Shown here in pieces: positions 1 through 11,025 of a stretch of 64,000 nt of DNA (its first letter is position 1; the number at the start of each line of letters is the position of its first letter). The notes beneath the pieces were generated by a model. The model saw nothing but the letters and a program-made list of their open reading frames with translations, was not told the origin of the DNA and searched no databases. Position numbers and translations under genes: made by a program. Source of the stretch: Bos javanicus (taxonomy: Eukaryota > Chordata > Mammalia > Artiodactyla > Bovidae); contig NC_083870.1 in the NCBI RefSeq assembly GCF_032452875.1, forward strand, positions 2,852,001 through 2,916,000, read 5' to 3'.

Positions 1-349
1 GCACAGAGCCTCTTTCCTTTCAGAGTTCCGTCCCACTGCATGGTCATCATTTTTCTCTCCCAAGGGCCTCTCTTGGCCAATCAGAAGGCAGGCCAAGCAC
101 CTGCCTCCCAGATCCACCTTTCTGTCACTTGTACCAACAGCTCCTAGCCAATCAGAACCAAAGGCCAGATGCTGCCACAGGTGCTTCAGGGATCATCTCC
201 TGTGGTGTTGACAAACTGGAGGCAGGATCTGGAGATGAATTCTGAATCTCCCAGGATGCTTGTTAAAGGTGCAGTTTCCTGAGCCTCTCTGACTTTCCAA
301 ATCAGTACTTGTCTGATGGAGTCTAGGGATCATCACTCTAAGTATGTTA
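1..349. other. flanking sequence with two CCAAT boxes
   Basis: No coding region is recognised here. Two copies of the motif GCCAATCAGAA occur at 76-86 and 147-157, so the CCAAT cores (77-81 and 148-152) lie 71 bp apart in the same orientation. This is a good match to the NF-Y consensus, but there is no TATA box, CpG cluster or open frame next to it. A promoter is therefore not supported. The second half of the stretch resembles a MER5-type element. Confidence 0.3.
245..340. repeat. possible MER5-type DNA transposon fragment
   Basis: The stretch GCTTGTTAAAGGTGCAG followed by TTCCTGAGCC is reminiscent of the middle of MER5A/MER5B, non-autonomous hAT-Charlie elements. The terminal inverted repeats are not visible, so this is a weak call. 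Confidence 0.25.
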
Positions 350-976
350 CCCCAGATGGGGAAACAGTGGCAGACTGTTTTTTGGGGCTCCAAAATCACT
401 GCAGATGGTGGCTACAGCCAAGAAATTAAAAGGCACTTACTCCTTAGAAGGAAAGTTATGACCAACCTAGACTTCATATTAAAAAGCAGAGACATTATTT
501 TGCCAACAAAGGTCCGTCTAGTCAAGGCTATGGTTTTTCCAGTAGTCATGTATGGATGTGAGAGTTGGACTATAAAGAAAGCTGAGTGCCGAAGAATTGA
601 TGCTTTTGAACTGTGGTGCTGGAGAAGACTTTTGAAAGTCCCTTGGACTGCAAGGAGATCCAACCAGTCCATCCTAAAGGAAATCAGTCCTGAGTGTTCA
701 TTGGAAGGACTGATGTTGAAGCTGAACCTCCACTACTTTGGCCACCTGATGGGAAGAACTGACTCATTTGAAAAGACGCTGATTCTTGGAAAGATTGAAG
801 GCAGAAGGAGAAGGGGACAACAGAGGATGAGATGGTTGGATGGCATCACCGACTCAATGGACATGAGCTTGAGTAAACTCTGGGAGTTGGTGATGGACAG
901 GGAGACCTGGCATGCTGCAATCCATGGGGTCATAAAGAGTTGGACATGACTGAGCGACTGAACTGAACTGAACTGA
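350..976 (+). mobile_element. BovB (RTE LINE), 5'-truncated 3' end
   Basis: This is the last ~630 bp of a BovB retrotransposon. The frame at 344-949 (201 codons) is the C-terminal end of the BovB polyprotein, downstream of the reverse transcriptase catalytic box. It shows the usual segments GSKITADG, LKSRDI, VVMYGCESWT, FELWCWRRLL, PWTARRSNQSILKEISPE and WLDGITDSMDM. The element ends in the BovB terminus GAGCGACTGAACTGAACTGAACTGA. The catalytic domains are missing, so it is a dead copy. The first codons of the open frame are not BovB sequence, and the true junction is near 350. Confidence 0.95.
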
Positions 977-1023
977 AGTGTTTCTTACACAGAGGGCATT
1001 TTAAGAAGCACTGAGCTAGTCCA

Positions 1024-1209
1024 CAGGTTGTCCAACCTTAGCATCTATCAGAGTCACCTAGATGACTTGTTAAGACACAGATAACTGAGTCCCAGTCCTG
1101 GAGCTCCTGATACAGTAGGTCTAAGGTGGGTCTGAGAACTTGACTTTTCAACAAAGTCCCTGGTGATACTGATGCTGCTGGCCTGGGGACCACACCTGGA
1201 GAACCACTG
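1024..1209 (+). mobile_element. MER5A (hAT-Charlie MITE)
   Basis: A near full-length non-autonomous DNA transposon of the mammal-wide MER5A family. It starts near CAGGTTGTCCAACCTTA and ends in GAGAACCACTG, the degenerate terminal inverted repeats. Typical internal words are ATCAGAGTCACCTAGATGA, TACAGTAGGTCTAAGGTGGG and CTGATGCTGCTGGCCTGGGG. It has no coding capacity. Confidence 0.85.
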
Positions 1210-1499
1210 ACCTCCTGAAGACTACTGAGGCCAATCATCTGGGTAAAAGAAGAGTCTTACCTAGAAAGTCCCCAGACCCCAGAACTGTAGGCCACTTCCT
1301 CCCATCACATCCAAAAAGCCTTTCCCACTTTTGAATGTGCTCCCAGAGCCTTCTCACTGGCCAGAAAATGGCCAGAGCAGAGATAATTTAAATATGATAG
1401 CTTTAAGAAGAAATTTGCAGTCTTTCCCTTCAATTCCTCAAGCCAAATTTCACCATACAGATTGCAGAGTCATTTCCTTTATAGAGTACCCTCCCTGCA
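1210..1499. other. unique sequence, nothing recognised
   Basis: I see no gene, RNA or recognisable repeat in this stretch. Confidence 0.4.
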
Positions 1500-1985
1500 C
1501 TTCTTGACCCAATAAATGCCAATTAAGCATTTACAACATATGCACAATGATGGGACAATACAGAATTGCTGTCCTTAAAGAGGACAGTATGCAGGGGCTC
1601 ATAGAACATAGCACACAGGTTCAAATACAAACATAATTTAATGTATTGTGGTTATGGGCAATGGTGATATTTAGGGGAACAGGGAGAGGAGTACATAATC
1701 CAGCCTGAGTCAGGAGGAGGGGCAACACTGGAGCTGAGTCTGGAAGGTTGTAAGGAGTCAGCCTGTCAAGAGGAGTGAGGAGAAGGGAAGACCGGCTTAT
1801 GCTAAGGAACAAAGATGAAAAATAGCATTGGTCCAAGGGCAGGGGATGTGGGCTTCTATGGGTCGTCAGTCTGAGTGACAGCATCTTTAACATTTTAGAG
1901 TAATTCATTCAGTACTTGGAGAAGATGCAGTGTAGAATAAGAAGGTGGAAGAAGCTAGAAGTGGGGAGCTTCCTCAGGTCTCGTG
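1500..1985 (-). mobile_element. L2 LINE fragment, antisense
   Basis: Reading left to right, this follows the reverse complement of the L2 3' half: AATAAATGCCAATTAAGCATTTACAA, GTCCTTAAAGAGG, a CTGAGTCTGGAAGG block, and GGGCAGGGGATGTGGGC. It is old and diverged with no open frame. Edges are approximate. Confidence 0.6.
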
Positions 1986-2224
1986 TGATGAGCCAGAAAG
2001 AAGATAGTGGACTCATGAGCCTGACACTGCATGAATGTGACCTTGACCATCAGCCTTCATCACTGCTCCAACTTGAGAGAGTAAGAACTGGGGCTGGCAG
2101 ATAGGTGGCTGGCAAAGTTTCTGGAGACAGCCAGCAGCTGGCCTTGGGGAAGCCGGGATCCTGATTGGCCTTCAAGAGCGTCCTGCAGACTCACTCACAC
2201 AAATGGTTTCTTCCACCTCCTGCT

Positions 2225-2560
2225 TCCAATGTCCAGATTAAATCCACCCTTCAGACCCAGCTTCACCATAGCCTTTCCCAAGAAGACTTCCCTGCTGTCC
2301 CATTTAAAAGTAAATTTCTCCTCCTGTCCTCTGAGCTCTGGGAGCGTTTGAACTGTGCCCCCCTCATAGCATATAAGACTTCCTTGTGTACTTGCTGTTT
2401 CCTCAACTAGACTGATGTTCTTTAGGGCAGATGCCATGGCTTATTGACTCTTGAATCAGACGTATAGCACCTGGCATGATGTCTAGCACATAGTCATGTC
2501 TCAAAAGATGTTGAAGACATGAAGGGATGAGTTGAATAAATAATTGAATGAAATCATTTC
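2225..2560 (+). mobile_element. L2 LINE 3' end, sense
   Basis: The sense-strand L2 3' end is seen in CAGCTTCACCATAGCCTTTC, AGAAGACTTCCCTG, a GTTCTTTAGGGCAGATGCC block and AGCACCTGGCATGATGTCTA, ending in GAATAAATAATTGAATGAA. It has no coding potential. Confidence 0.65.
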
Positions 2561-4569
2561 CCAGGATGGCCTCATTCCCAGGAAGGAGCCTAGCCACCAT
2601 GCGGCTGGAATGGAGATTCAGGAGAAGCTAACTGGTGATCACTGGGTGATCCTCACAGACAACCAGCCCCGGTAAGGGATGGGGCCTTTACAGAGCCTCC
2701 CATAGGCCAGAGCTGTCCAGCCAGGGCACCCAGCACCCAACCAACAGACAAGGATGCAGAGCCCCAGATCCAACAGAAGCTTCCAGAACACTCTGGGCCT
2801 GCTCTGCAGATAATTAGCTGTGTGCACTGGGGACTGCAGGCAGTTTGGGAAAATAATTATAACAGGGCAAGGACTCAGCCAAAGCAAAACCAGAATGAAA
2901 TCATACGGACTGCTGAGGTTAGGAACAAAAGGAAAAAAAAAGATTCTCTGGTCTTTGAAATCCCATCAAAGTAATTAGGAAAGGAAGGTGGAGCTGAGAA
3001 GGAGGATGAGAGAAGTAGAGAAAAGTCAGATTCCTGCCCCTGACTTTCAGAAAACTGTGGACCCAGCCTGCCAGACCCAGCTCTGCCTTCTCAAGCAGCT
3101 GAGGGTGACAGGTGTGGGAGAGGCCAGGAGGGTTAGCCTGTGTGTATCACTTTTCTTTCTTCGGGTACATATAAAAGCTTGCTTACCCCTGTCTCTCTCC
3201 TCCTTGAGGCAGATCTGAAGGGACGGTTTCAAAAGAAAAAATTAAAATCACAATGCCTTGCTCTGGAGTTGCTGGGAACAGGGAACCACTCCAATTATTC
3301 ACTCACAAAATCAAGGAGTCATGTGTTAAGCAGGGACCATGTGCCCAGGTCTGTGCCAGGCTTAGGCTGTGGGTAAAAGCAGTCAGATTCCTCCCAGGCA
3401 TCAACAGCTTATCCCTGGGCTGGGGGAGAAAACCAAGGTTCGTGAAAACATTCGAGAAACCACAGGGTAAGCTACAAGTCACTGTCAAGAAGCAGCATGC
3501 CAAGGAGAATTGGCAGAGCATCCATCCCAGTGCAAGTGGTAAGCTGGTACCCTGTGCAGAAAGAATATAGAAGCAAAAGACTCAATGAAGGCAGATCTGA
3601 TTTATATTATCACCATTGCCATAATTAACAATATCTGTGATAGAATATTCCTCCTCACAGGCAAAGATGGCTCCTACCCAAATGCCACTAGTCTTAAGAT
3701 AAAGATTCCCAAGGAAGGGGAGGTTAACGTAGGTTAGAGTAGCTTGGAAAGACTTCTCAGGTAAACAAAAATCTGAGATTCTGTGGGAAAAATGTAAATA
3801 ACAAGGGATATGTATAAGGATTCCACTCAAGATCCCACAACTCTTGTCTGTTGCATTGAGCAGCATTCCCCCCACCCCACAAAGACTTCCTGTTGGTTGT
3901 AGATCAATGAGCTGGTGGAGGAGGAACCTCTGGTTGAGGCTTGGTGCCCTGGAGCTCCCTGTTGGAATTTAATGGAGAAGGAAGGAGCTTGTCTCTTGGA
4001 AGCAGGCCCTGTGGTGTGCCTGAGGCACATGAGATGGTGCAGGCAACATTCTTGGAAAAGAAGTAGGATGTACTAAACAGCTTTGATTGGGGTCCCAGGG
4101 CACCGAAATGAAAAAAGAAATAGAAATGGAATTTTCAGAAATAGAATATGGAATAGACAGCAGAGTTTATTTCCTGGATTCCACAATGCAAGTAACAAAA
4201 ATTGAGCTCTCGAGAGAATCAGCCCTCTAAGCTCCAGATTGAGGCCTCTGTTCTGGGGACAGGCTCAGAAGCAGTGTCATTTCTCAGCAGGGGGAGCTGA
4301 GAGGTGGCTCCAAGGATCTGAAGGAAGGAGAGGGATGAGTTTATGTGTATAGCTTCAGGTGCAGAATTCAGCTCAGTGGGTAGAAATTATAGGGAGGCAG
4401 ATTTCAACCCAACATTAGCCTGATATTTTCTTGCCATTAAAGATGTCTCCTGCTAGGGTACACAGCTTGAGAGGTGGCTGGCCCCTAGTCACTGCACATG
4501 ATCAAAAAGTAGCTGGACAACTCACTGAGGGATTGTAGGAAACCTTGGAGTTTGATTCTAAATGTGATT
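2561..4569. other. mostly unique sequence, no gene seen
   Basis: Two kilobases without a recognisable exon or RNA gene. A faint antisense L2 signal lies at about 3305-3440 (GCAGGGACCATGTGCC, CTGTGCCAGGCTTAGG). A stretch near 2809-2865 carries two TAATTA-type homeodomain core sites around a less AT-rich spacer; this is noted only as a possible conserved element. The open frames here (at most ~105 codons) look like chance frames. Confidence 0.4.
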
Positions 4570-6677
4570 TCACCCTTCCTACCATCTTGTTGGGGCTTCT
4601 CCTTTGCTCTTGGACGTGGGTGGGGTATCATTTTTTGTTGAAATCAAACATTCTCCTGTTGATGTTTGTTCAGCAGCAAGTTGCAATTTTGGAGTTCTCA
4701 TAGGAGAAGATGAACACATATCCTTCTACTCTGCCATCTTCCAGATGTTCACGCTGGATTTAGAAAAGGCAGAGGAACCAGAGATCAAATTGCCAACATC
4801 CATTGGATCATAAAAAAAGCAAGAGAGTTCCAGAAATACATCTACTTCTGCTTCATTGACTACTCCAAGGCCTTTAACTATGTGGATCACAATAAACTGT
4901 GGAAAATTCTTAAAGAGATGGGACCCTTACCTTCCTCTAGAGAAATCTGTATGCAGGTCAAGAAGAAACAGTTAAAACAGAACAAGGAACAACATAATGG
5001 TTCCAAAATGGGAAAGGAGTACATAATGGCTGCATATTGTCACCCTACTTATTTAACTTATATGCAGAGTACATAATGCAAAATGCCGGGCTAGATGAAG
5101 CACAAGCTGGAATCAAGATTGCCAGAAGAAATATCAATAACCTCAGATATGCAGATGACACCACTCTTATTGCAGAAAGCGAAGAGGAATTAAAGAGCCC
5201 TTTGATGAAAGTGAAAGAGGAGAGTGAAAAAGCTGGCTTAAACCTCAAGATTCAAAAAATGAAAATCATGGCATCCGGTCCCACCACTTCATAGCAGATA
5301 GATGGGGAAACAATGGAAATGGTGACAGACTTTATTTTCTTGGGCTCCAAAATCACTGCAGATGGTGACTGCAGCCATGAAATTAAAAGATGCTTGCTCC
5401 TTGGAAGAAAACCTATGACCAAACTAGACAGCATATTAAAAAGCAGAGACATTACTTTGCCAACAAAGTTTCATATAGTCAAAGCTGTGGTTTTTCCAGA
5501 GTCATATATGGATGTGAGAGTTGAACTGTAAAGAAAGCTGAGCACCTGGAGAACAGTGTGGAGATTCCTTAAAAAACTCGAAATAGAACTGCCTTATGAT
5601 CCAGCAATCCCATTGCTGGGCATACACACTGAGGAAACCAGAAGGGAAAGAGACACGTGTACCCCAGTGTTCATCGCAGCACTGTTCATAATAGCCAGGA
5701 CATGGAGGCAACCTAGATGCCCATCAGCAGACGAATGGATAAGAAAGCTGTGGTACATATACACAGTGGAGTATTACTCAGCCATTAAAAAGAATACATT
5801 TGAATCAGTTCTAATGAGGTGGATGAAACTGAAGCCTATTATACAGAGTGAAGTAAGCCAGAAAGAAAAACACCAATACAGTATACTAATGCATATATAT
5901 GGAATTTAGAAAGATGGTATTAATAACCCTGTGTACGAGACAGCAAAAGAGACACTGATGTATAGATCAGTCTTATGGACTCTGTGGGAGAGGGAGAGGG
6001 TGGGGAGATTTGGGAGAATGGCATTGAAACATGAATAATATCATGTATGAAATGAGTCACCAGTCCAGGTTCGATGCACGATACTGGATGCTTGGGGCTG
6101 GTGCACTGGGATGACCCAGAGGGAGGGTATGGGGAGGGAAGAGGGAGGAGGGTTCAGGATGGGGAACACAGGTATACCTGTGGCAGATTCATTTCAATAT
6201 TTGGCAAAACTAATACAATATTGTAAAGTTTAAAAATAAAATTAAATTAAAAAAATAAAAAAAAAGAAAGAAAGCTGAGCACCAAAGAATTGATGCTTTT
6301 GAACTATGGTGTTGGAGAAGACTCTTAAGAACCCCTTGGACTGCAAGGAGATCAAGCTAGTCAATCCTAAAGGAAATCAACTGTGAATATTCATTGGAAG
6401 GACTGATGCTGAAGCTGAAACTCCAATATTTTGGCCACCTGATGGGAAGAATTGACCCACTGGAAAAGACCCTGATGCTGGGAAAAATTGAAGACAGGAG
6501 AAGGGGATGACAGAGGATGATATGGTTGGATGGCATCACCGACTCGATGGACATGAGTGCGAGCAAGCTCCGAGAGTTGGTGATGGACAGGGAAGCCTGG
6601 CGTGCTGCAGTCCATGGGGTCATAAAGAGTCAGTCACCACTGAGCAACTGAACTGAACTGAACTGAACGAACTGAAC
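4570..6677 (+). mobile_element. BovB with inverted 5' head, split by an L1
   Basis: A composite BovB. From ~4570 to ~4740 the plus strand carries the reverse complement of the BovB 5' untranslated start (compare the sense copy at 32446-32530). It ends at the motif TCTGCCATCTTC, which corresponds to the transcript's 5' terminus. From ~4737 the sequence turns into sense BovB reverse transcriptase (CCAGATGTTC, then GAAAAGGCAGAGGAACCAG), running through the YADD box (AGATATGCAGATGACACC, 5144-5161) to 5546. An L1 at 5547-6266 interrupts it, and the 3' end resumes to the (ACTGA)n tail near 6677. The frames 5037-5294 and 5313-5531 are its broken coding remains. The head arrangement fits twin priming with a large internal deletion. 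Confidence 0.85.
5547..6266 (+). mobile_element. L1 3' end inserted into BovB, 17-bp TSD
   Basis: A 5'-truncated artiodactyl L1 comprising the end of ORF2 and the 3' UTR with an A-rich tail. The frame at 5556-5909 encodes the ORF2 C-terminus, with recognisable segments LEIELPYDPAIPLLGIH, YTVEYYSAIKKN and MRWMKLKPIIQSEVSQKEK. The 17-bp direct repeat AAAGAAAGCTGAGCACC at 5530-5546 and 6267-6283 is a perfect target-site duplication of BovB sequence. L1 therefore inserted after the BovB copy by ordinary target-primed reverse transcription. The element lacks its endonuclease and reverse transcriptase and is dead. Confidence 0.95.
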
Positions 6678-6959
6678 AGGATGCCTTGGGGAATATTCCA
6701 GCAAGTGTGATGGGTCTTGAGGACCACTGGAAGGGGCCTCTTTAAGTTTGAGATTCTGTGATTTTGAGTTCCTTCTTTGGCAAAGCTCTTGGACTTAAAT
6801 TGTGCTACCCAATATCCAGACTTACCCAAACCAACATGGAATAACAATGACCATCTCCAGGGACACACCCTCCCTGTTAGCCTAGTGGAGCCCAACAAAC
6901 CATCACTAGAGGGAGACAGGAAAACCACAAAGTCTTCTGTTTATGAACAGTCAGGGTCA
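6678..6959. other. unique sequence
   Basis: I see nothing recognisable between the BovB tail and the next MIR. Confidence 0.35.
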
Positions 6960-7090
6960 GTTAAGAGAGCACTGGCCTAAGACCCAGGAGACTTAGGTTC
7001 TGCTCTGAAACCTCATTAACTAGCTATGGAATCTTGGGCAAATCTCTTCTGGGACCTTGCTTTCCTTATCTATTAAACAGAAGTTTTTCA
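6960..7090 (+). mobile_element. MIR SINE, sense
   Basis: The MIR core is readable as TTAAGAGAGCACTGGCCTAA, then TTAACTAGCTATGGAATCTT, GGGCAAATCTCTTC and CCTTATCTATTAAACAG. It is an ancient tRNA-derived SINE with no function claimed. Confidence 0.75.
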
Positions 7091-7211
7091 AAGAGGCCCT
7101 CAGGCTCTCCCCAGCTCAAATCAAATCTCTTATCCTCTTCATACCAAACTGAGAAAATGAAAACAACCACCTAAGAATCATCTCCACCTTCTTACCCACC
7201 TTCCTCTAAAG

Positions 7212-7385
7212 CAGGGGTCCACAACCTCCTGGATCTAATATCTGTTGATCTGAGGAGGAGCTGATGTAATAATAATAGAAATAAAGTACACAAAAAATGT
7301 AATGCATTTGAATCATCCCCAAACTATCTCCCCTCACCCTGCCCTACAAAACCAGTCCCTATGCCAAAATTGTTGGGGACTATTG
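7212..7385 (-). mobile_element. short hAT-type non-autonomous DNA element
   Basis: A 174-bp element bounded by CAGGGGTCCACAACC on the left and, in reverse complement, CAATAGTCCCCAAC on the right, a pair of degenerate inverted termini. The antisense interior (GATGATTCAAATGCATTACA and TACTTTATTTCTATTATTA) matches a familiar mammalian family with CAGnGGTCCCCAAC ends (Arthur/Zaphod-like). The family name is uncertain. The 8-bp flanks (CTCTAAAG and ATTGAAAG) are only partly alike. Confidence 0.6.
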
Positions 7386-7389
7386 ATTG

Positions 7390-7689
7390 AAAGCCTCACC
7401 CCCTGCCTCCTCCTTTGGTCAAATGGGAAAGTATCTTCACGCCTCTCTAATGTCAACTTTTCTGCTTGTGCTCTGAACCCGCCATCCACAGCAGCACTTT
7501 GGTACTGAAATTATCTCTCACTGTCCTGCATTAACAACTTAACCCTCCCTACTAGATTATTCCCATCAGCACACACACAGGCCAAAATAGCTACAAAGTA
7601 CATCCTCTGGACCTTGTTCAGACCACAGTTTAAAGAAATATACCCCATATAAGCATTTGTGGCACAATCAGGGAAAAGTGAACTCCTAC
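7390..7689. other. unique sequence
   Basis: I see nothing recognisable here. A short CACACACACA run lies near 7571. Confidence 0.35.
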
Positions 7690-7925
7690 TAAATGCTTGC
7701 TAATATTAAAATTTTTTTTCTTAATTTTTAAGTGTGATTGTGGTATTGCAATTATGATTTTTTAAAAAGTGCTTTCCTTTAAAATAACCTGGAGGGCAGG
7801 AGGAGCAGGTGGAGTTATGAATGAAATAATATTGGATATTTTGAAAGGACATGAGGGTATGTCATACTATTTTCTCCGCGTTTATATATGTCTGAAATTT
7901 TCCAGAATAAAAGTTATAAATGATA
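7690..7925 (+). mobile_element. old L1 (L1M-type) 3' end
   Basis: The 3' UTR of an ancient L1 is recognised from AAAATAACCTGGAGGGCAGG and the terminal block ATATGTCTGAAATTTTCCAG followed by AATAAAAGTTATAAA. It has no open frame. Confidence 0.55.
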
Positions 7926-8274
7926 AACAAAGGACAAGGCACTCAGCAGATTTCACGCTACATCATGCTGGAGTCTTACCAGGGTTCCAGATATCTGGCA
8001 GGGAGGCGAGGTAGGTGAGCTTTGTGGCCAAGAGGACTCATCCCCCAAAAGGCCAGGCCAGCAGGCAGAGAAACAGAGGTGATGAGTCCCAGGCTCTAGG
8101 TGTAGAGCCCTGAGACTGCAGGATCTCCAGACCCCTGACAGGAGGAGCAGTCAGGTCTGGTGATGAAATGTCCAACCAGGAGGCCTCAGTTAGCCTGCCC
8201 AGCTCTCAATCTACCTGATGGCCTAGGATGACCCATTTATGCAGTGATTTATTTGTACTTATAATGCTCTTCAC
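7926..8274. other. unique sequence
   Basis: I see nothing recognisable in this stretch. Confidence 0.35.
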
Positions 8275-8440
8275 GTGCTTTATCTCACTTCATCTTCACC
8301 ATCCCTTTGAGATTGTTCTCATTCGCCTCTATTTTGTTGGTGAGGAAACACAGACTCCGAGTGGAAAAGAGACTTGCCCAGGGTTATTCAGCTGGCAAGA
8401 GGCAGAGATAGGACTTGAGCACAAGTCTCTACAAAAGTCA
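8275..8440 (-). mobile_element. MIR SINE, antisense
   Basis: Reverse-complement MIR: TGCTTTATCTCACTTCATCT, GGTGAGGAAACACAGACTC, GACTTGCCCAGGGTTATTC and AGGCAGAGATAGGACTTGAG, in the expected order. Confidence 0.8.
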
Positions 8441-8489
8441 TGTTCTTTCCCTGGCTCCTCACTGCTAATTCTTTAGAGATAGAAACTTT

Positions 8490-8760
8490 TTTTTAACATG
8501 TTTAATCTTTGAATCCCACACATAAGAATCAATCTGAGAGCATCATAAGAGTTCAGTAAATGTTTTCTGAAAGAATGAATGGGTATGAGCTGTGCCCCAT
8601 GTTTGTTGTAGATGCCTCTTCCCTCAGACAAGTGTTTACACAGCCTTATGTTACAGATATAAATGAGCATGTTTGCTCTCTCCCTAAGTGGACCATAAAT
8701 TCCCCAGTGTTAGAAGGGGCCTTCCTCATTCCTGTGGTCCCTACCAGACATGGGCCAAGA
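8490..8760 (+). mobile_element. L2 3' end fragments, sense
   Basis: GTTCAGTAAATGTTTTCTGA followed by AAGAATGAATG is the L2 terminus. The following block (TTTGCTCTCTCCCTAAGTGG, ACCATAAATTCCCC) resembles a second L2-like piece. Both are decayed. Confidence 0.4.
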
Positions 8761-8811
8761 GGCAGTCTGGGTAAATGGTTAGGAAAAGAAGGACAAAGAT
8801 TCCTCAGCATG

Positions 8812-9091
8812 GTCAGTTCAGTTCAGTTGCTCAGTCGTGTCCGACTCTTTGCGACCCCATGAATCGCAGCACGCCAGGCCTCCCTGTCCATCACCAACTC
8901 CCGGAGTTCACTCAGACTCAAGTCCATCGAGTCAGTGATGCCATCCAGCCATCTCATCCTCTGTCATCCCCTTCTCCTCCTGCCCCCAATCCCTCCCAGC
9001 ATCAGAGTCTTTTCCAATGAATCAACTCTTTGCATGAGGTGGTCAAAGTACTGGAGTTTCAGCTTCAGCATCATTCCCTCCAAAGAAATCC
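8812..9091 (-). mobile_element. BovB 3' end, antisense, 280 bp
   Basis: A 5'-truncated BovB tail on the minus strand. It begins at the reverse-complemented terminus TCAGTTCAGTTCAGTTGCTC and breaks off inside the C-terminal coding segment (IPGISLEG region) at about 9091. The frames 8775-9020 and 8935-9156 are antisense shadows of this tail and are not genes. Confidence 0.95.
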
Positions 9092-10963
9092 CAGGAGTAA
9101 ATTTTTTATTTTCTCTCTCAATGGAAGATTATAGTTTTGTTTCACAGAATAAATAGAGCCATAATTTATTATTCACATACTGATATCTTAAACTGTTGAC
9201 ATATATCCCTTTTGTGACTTTCATAAATTATTTCCTCTCTATCACTGAAAAGTCAAATTGGGATGTTGGCAACCACACCCCCTTCTCCATCTCTCCACTG
9301 GCTACACGCACCTCAGTGTAGACAAGAATGATTCTCTATGGAATAACATTAGAATTCTCAGAGCCCGTCAATGGGTTGGCAGAGGCTAAATGGATATCCA
9401 GATTCACTGAGAATTCCAAGTGCCATGACTCTGGCAAATGGCAAGGGTTGGCACTCTTGGGCACATTCTGAACAGAATTGATGGGTTACCAGGAAGTAGG
9501 GAGGGAGGGCTGGGGAAATGCAAGGTTTAATTTCTTTCCCTGGCACCTTGCCAGCCGGATATAACAGCAGTTGCTAATATATTTCAAACAGTAAGTTTCA
9601 TGCTATGCTGGTGATGTAAAAGCTGGGTTTTTGTCAAACCCTGGGAAGCTAAAATAGTGAATTGTGAGTGAAAGCCTAGGACTGGCATGGTCTAGGTGGA
9701 CATGTCCACGGGCCCTGACCCCAGCAGCTCCAGCTGGGAGCAGCTCTTCGCCAGCCCTGGCCCAAGGTCCTCCTGCCTGGAGGGAAGTGTCAGAGTGTCT
9801 GCCAGGAGCAGCATGTCTCTGAAACCACCAGGCATTTTGAGTCAGCCCTGAAAACTCCTAGGGATTTTGGAAACAAAAAACAAAAGGGCTCAGAAGCAAA
9901 TAGGCACAGAGCAATCAAGGTTTTTAATAAGCAATGACCTCTCTGTGCACCTCTGACCCATTCCTGGCACATCTGCGGTGTCTTTCCAGGATGTGGGTGG
10001 CCCCACCAGGACTTGGTTGATTTGATGGAGATGATGACCAAGCAGGCTGGGCTGACATCTAAGCAAATCAATCTAAGGCATTTCTCTTCCTCCCCCACTA
10101 AGACCTAGGGGAAATGTGCCCATAAACTCCTTAATACCACTGAAGAAGGAACCTAAAATAACATGGAGTCAAGGTCAATGGAGAATCCCTCAGATTAGCA
10201 TCTAATCCTGCCCTTGTGGAAACTATGCCAGTTTCCTGGGGAGAAAAGGGCAGTGATTCAAAGTGATGCAAATGAAGGTTTCCAGCACTGGAGGCACTGA
10301 GACGTCTGATGACATTGACAGAAAGATGCTGTGTTCCTACCTCCCACTTCCCTTGTAACGAGGAGCAGAACAGGGGCAGGAAAGGCCATTCAGTGAACAG
10401 AAGCCAGAGCCATTGCTATCAGCCTTCATTCAATCTAATCCTAACCTCAGTGCTACTCATCACCAACCCTAACTGAACTGTCATGGGCCCAGGATCTACT
10501 GCAATCCATATTAAAAGGCCTTTCTGGGTTTTAGTTCTGGATCTCTTTGCTCCAGCAAAGAAGACATCACTGCATGTGGAAAACATGCAATGTGGGGCAC
10601 CCCCTGGTATGTAGAAGTTGCCCTGGACCCTTATTAATGCATAGGTCTAGAGCTACCACCATTTGCCAGGAGGTGCCCCTCAAATGAATTACATCAAACA
10701 GATGTTGAAATGCACCCTGTGCTCAGTCTCAGTATGATGTCATTATGGTATGAAAGTCCCAACTTCAAAGTAACAAAAGCAACCTTTGGGGGACCACATG
10801 GGTTCACACATATGGCTCCACTCCAGGGTCCCTGCCTCTGGGCTCCCAGGGTATCAGAACTAGACCTGAATGCAAAACACACTGGGCCTGCATTTTCTTG
10901 GGAAGAGAATTCATTGCTTTTAGCAGATTTTCCAAAGGCAATGTGTCTGTAAAAGTTGAAAAT

Positions 10964-10996
10964 CACTGATGTGCAGGCAGAAACTGCACATCAGTG
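10964..10996. repeat. perfect 13-bp inverted repeat, 7-nt loop
   Basis: The arms CACTGATGTGCAG (10964-10976) and CTGCACATCAGTG (10984-10996) are exact reverse complements around the spacer GCAGAAA. A hairpin could form on either strand. No promoter, terminator or miRNA family is recognised. Confidence 0.8.
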
Positions 10997-11025
10997 CAGT
11001 TTACACTTATTGTAACAGTTTACAC

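Noticed and set aside
2809..2865. Conserved enhancer with TAATTA sites
   Set aside because: Motif content alone is common in AT-rich DNA; without an alignment I cannot support it.
9790..10098. 102-codon minus-strand frame in the unique stretch
   Set aside because: No domain, no supporting context; similar-length frames overlap on both strands elsewhere.
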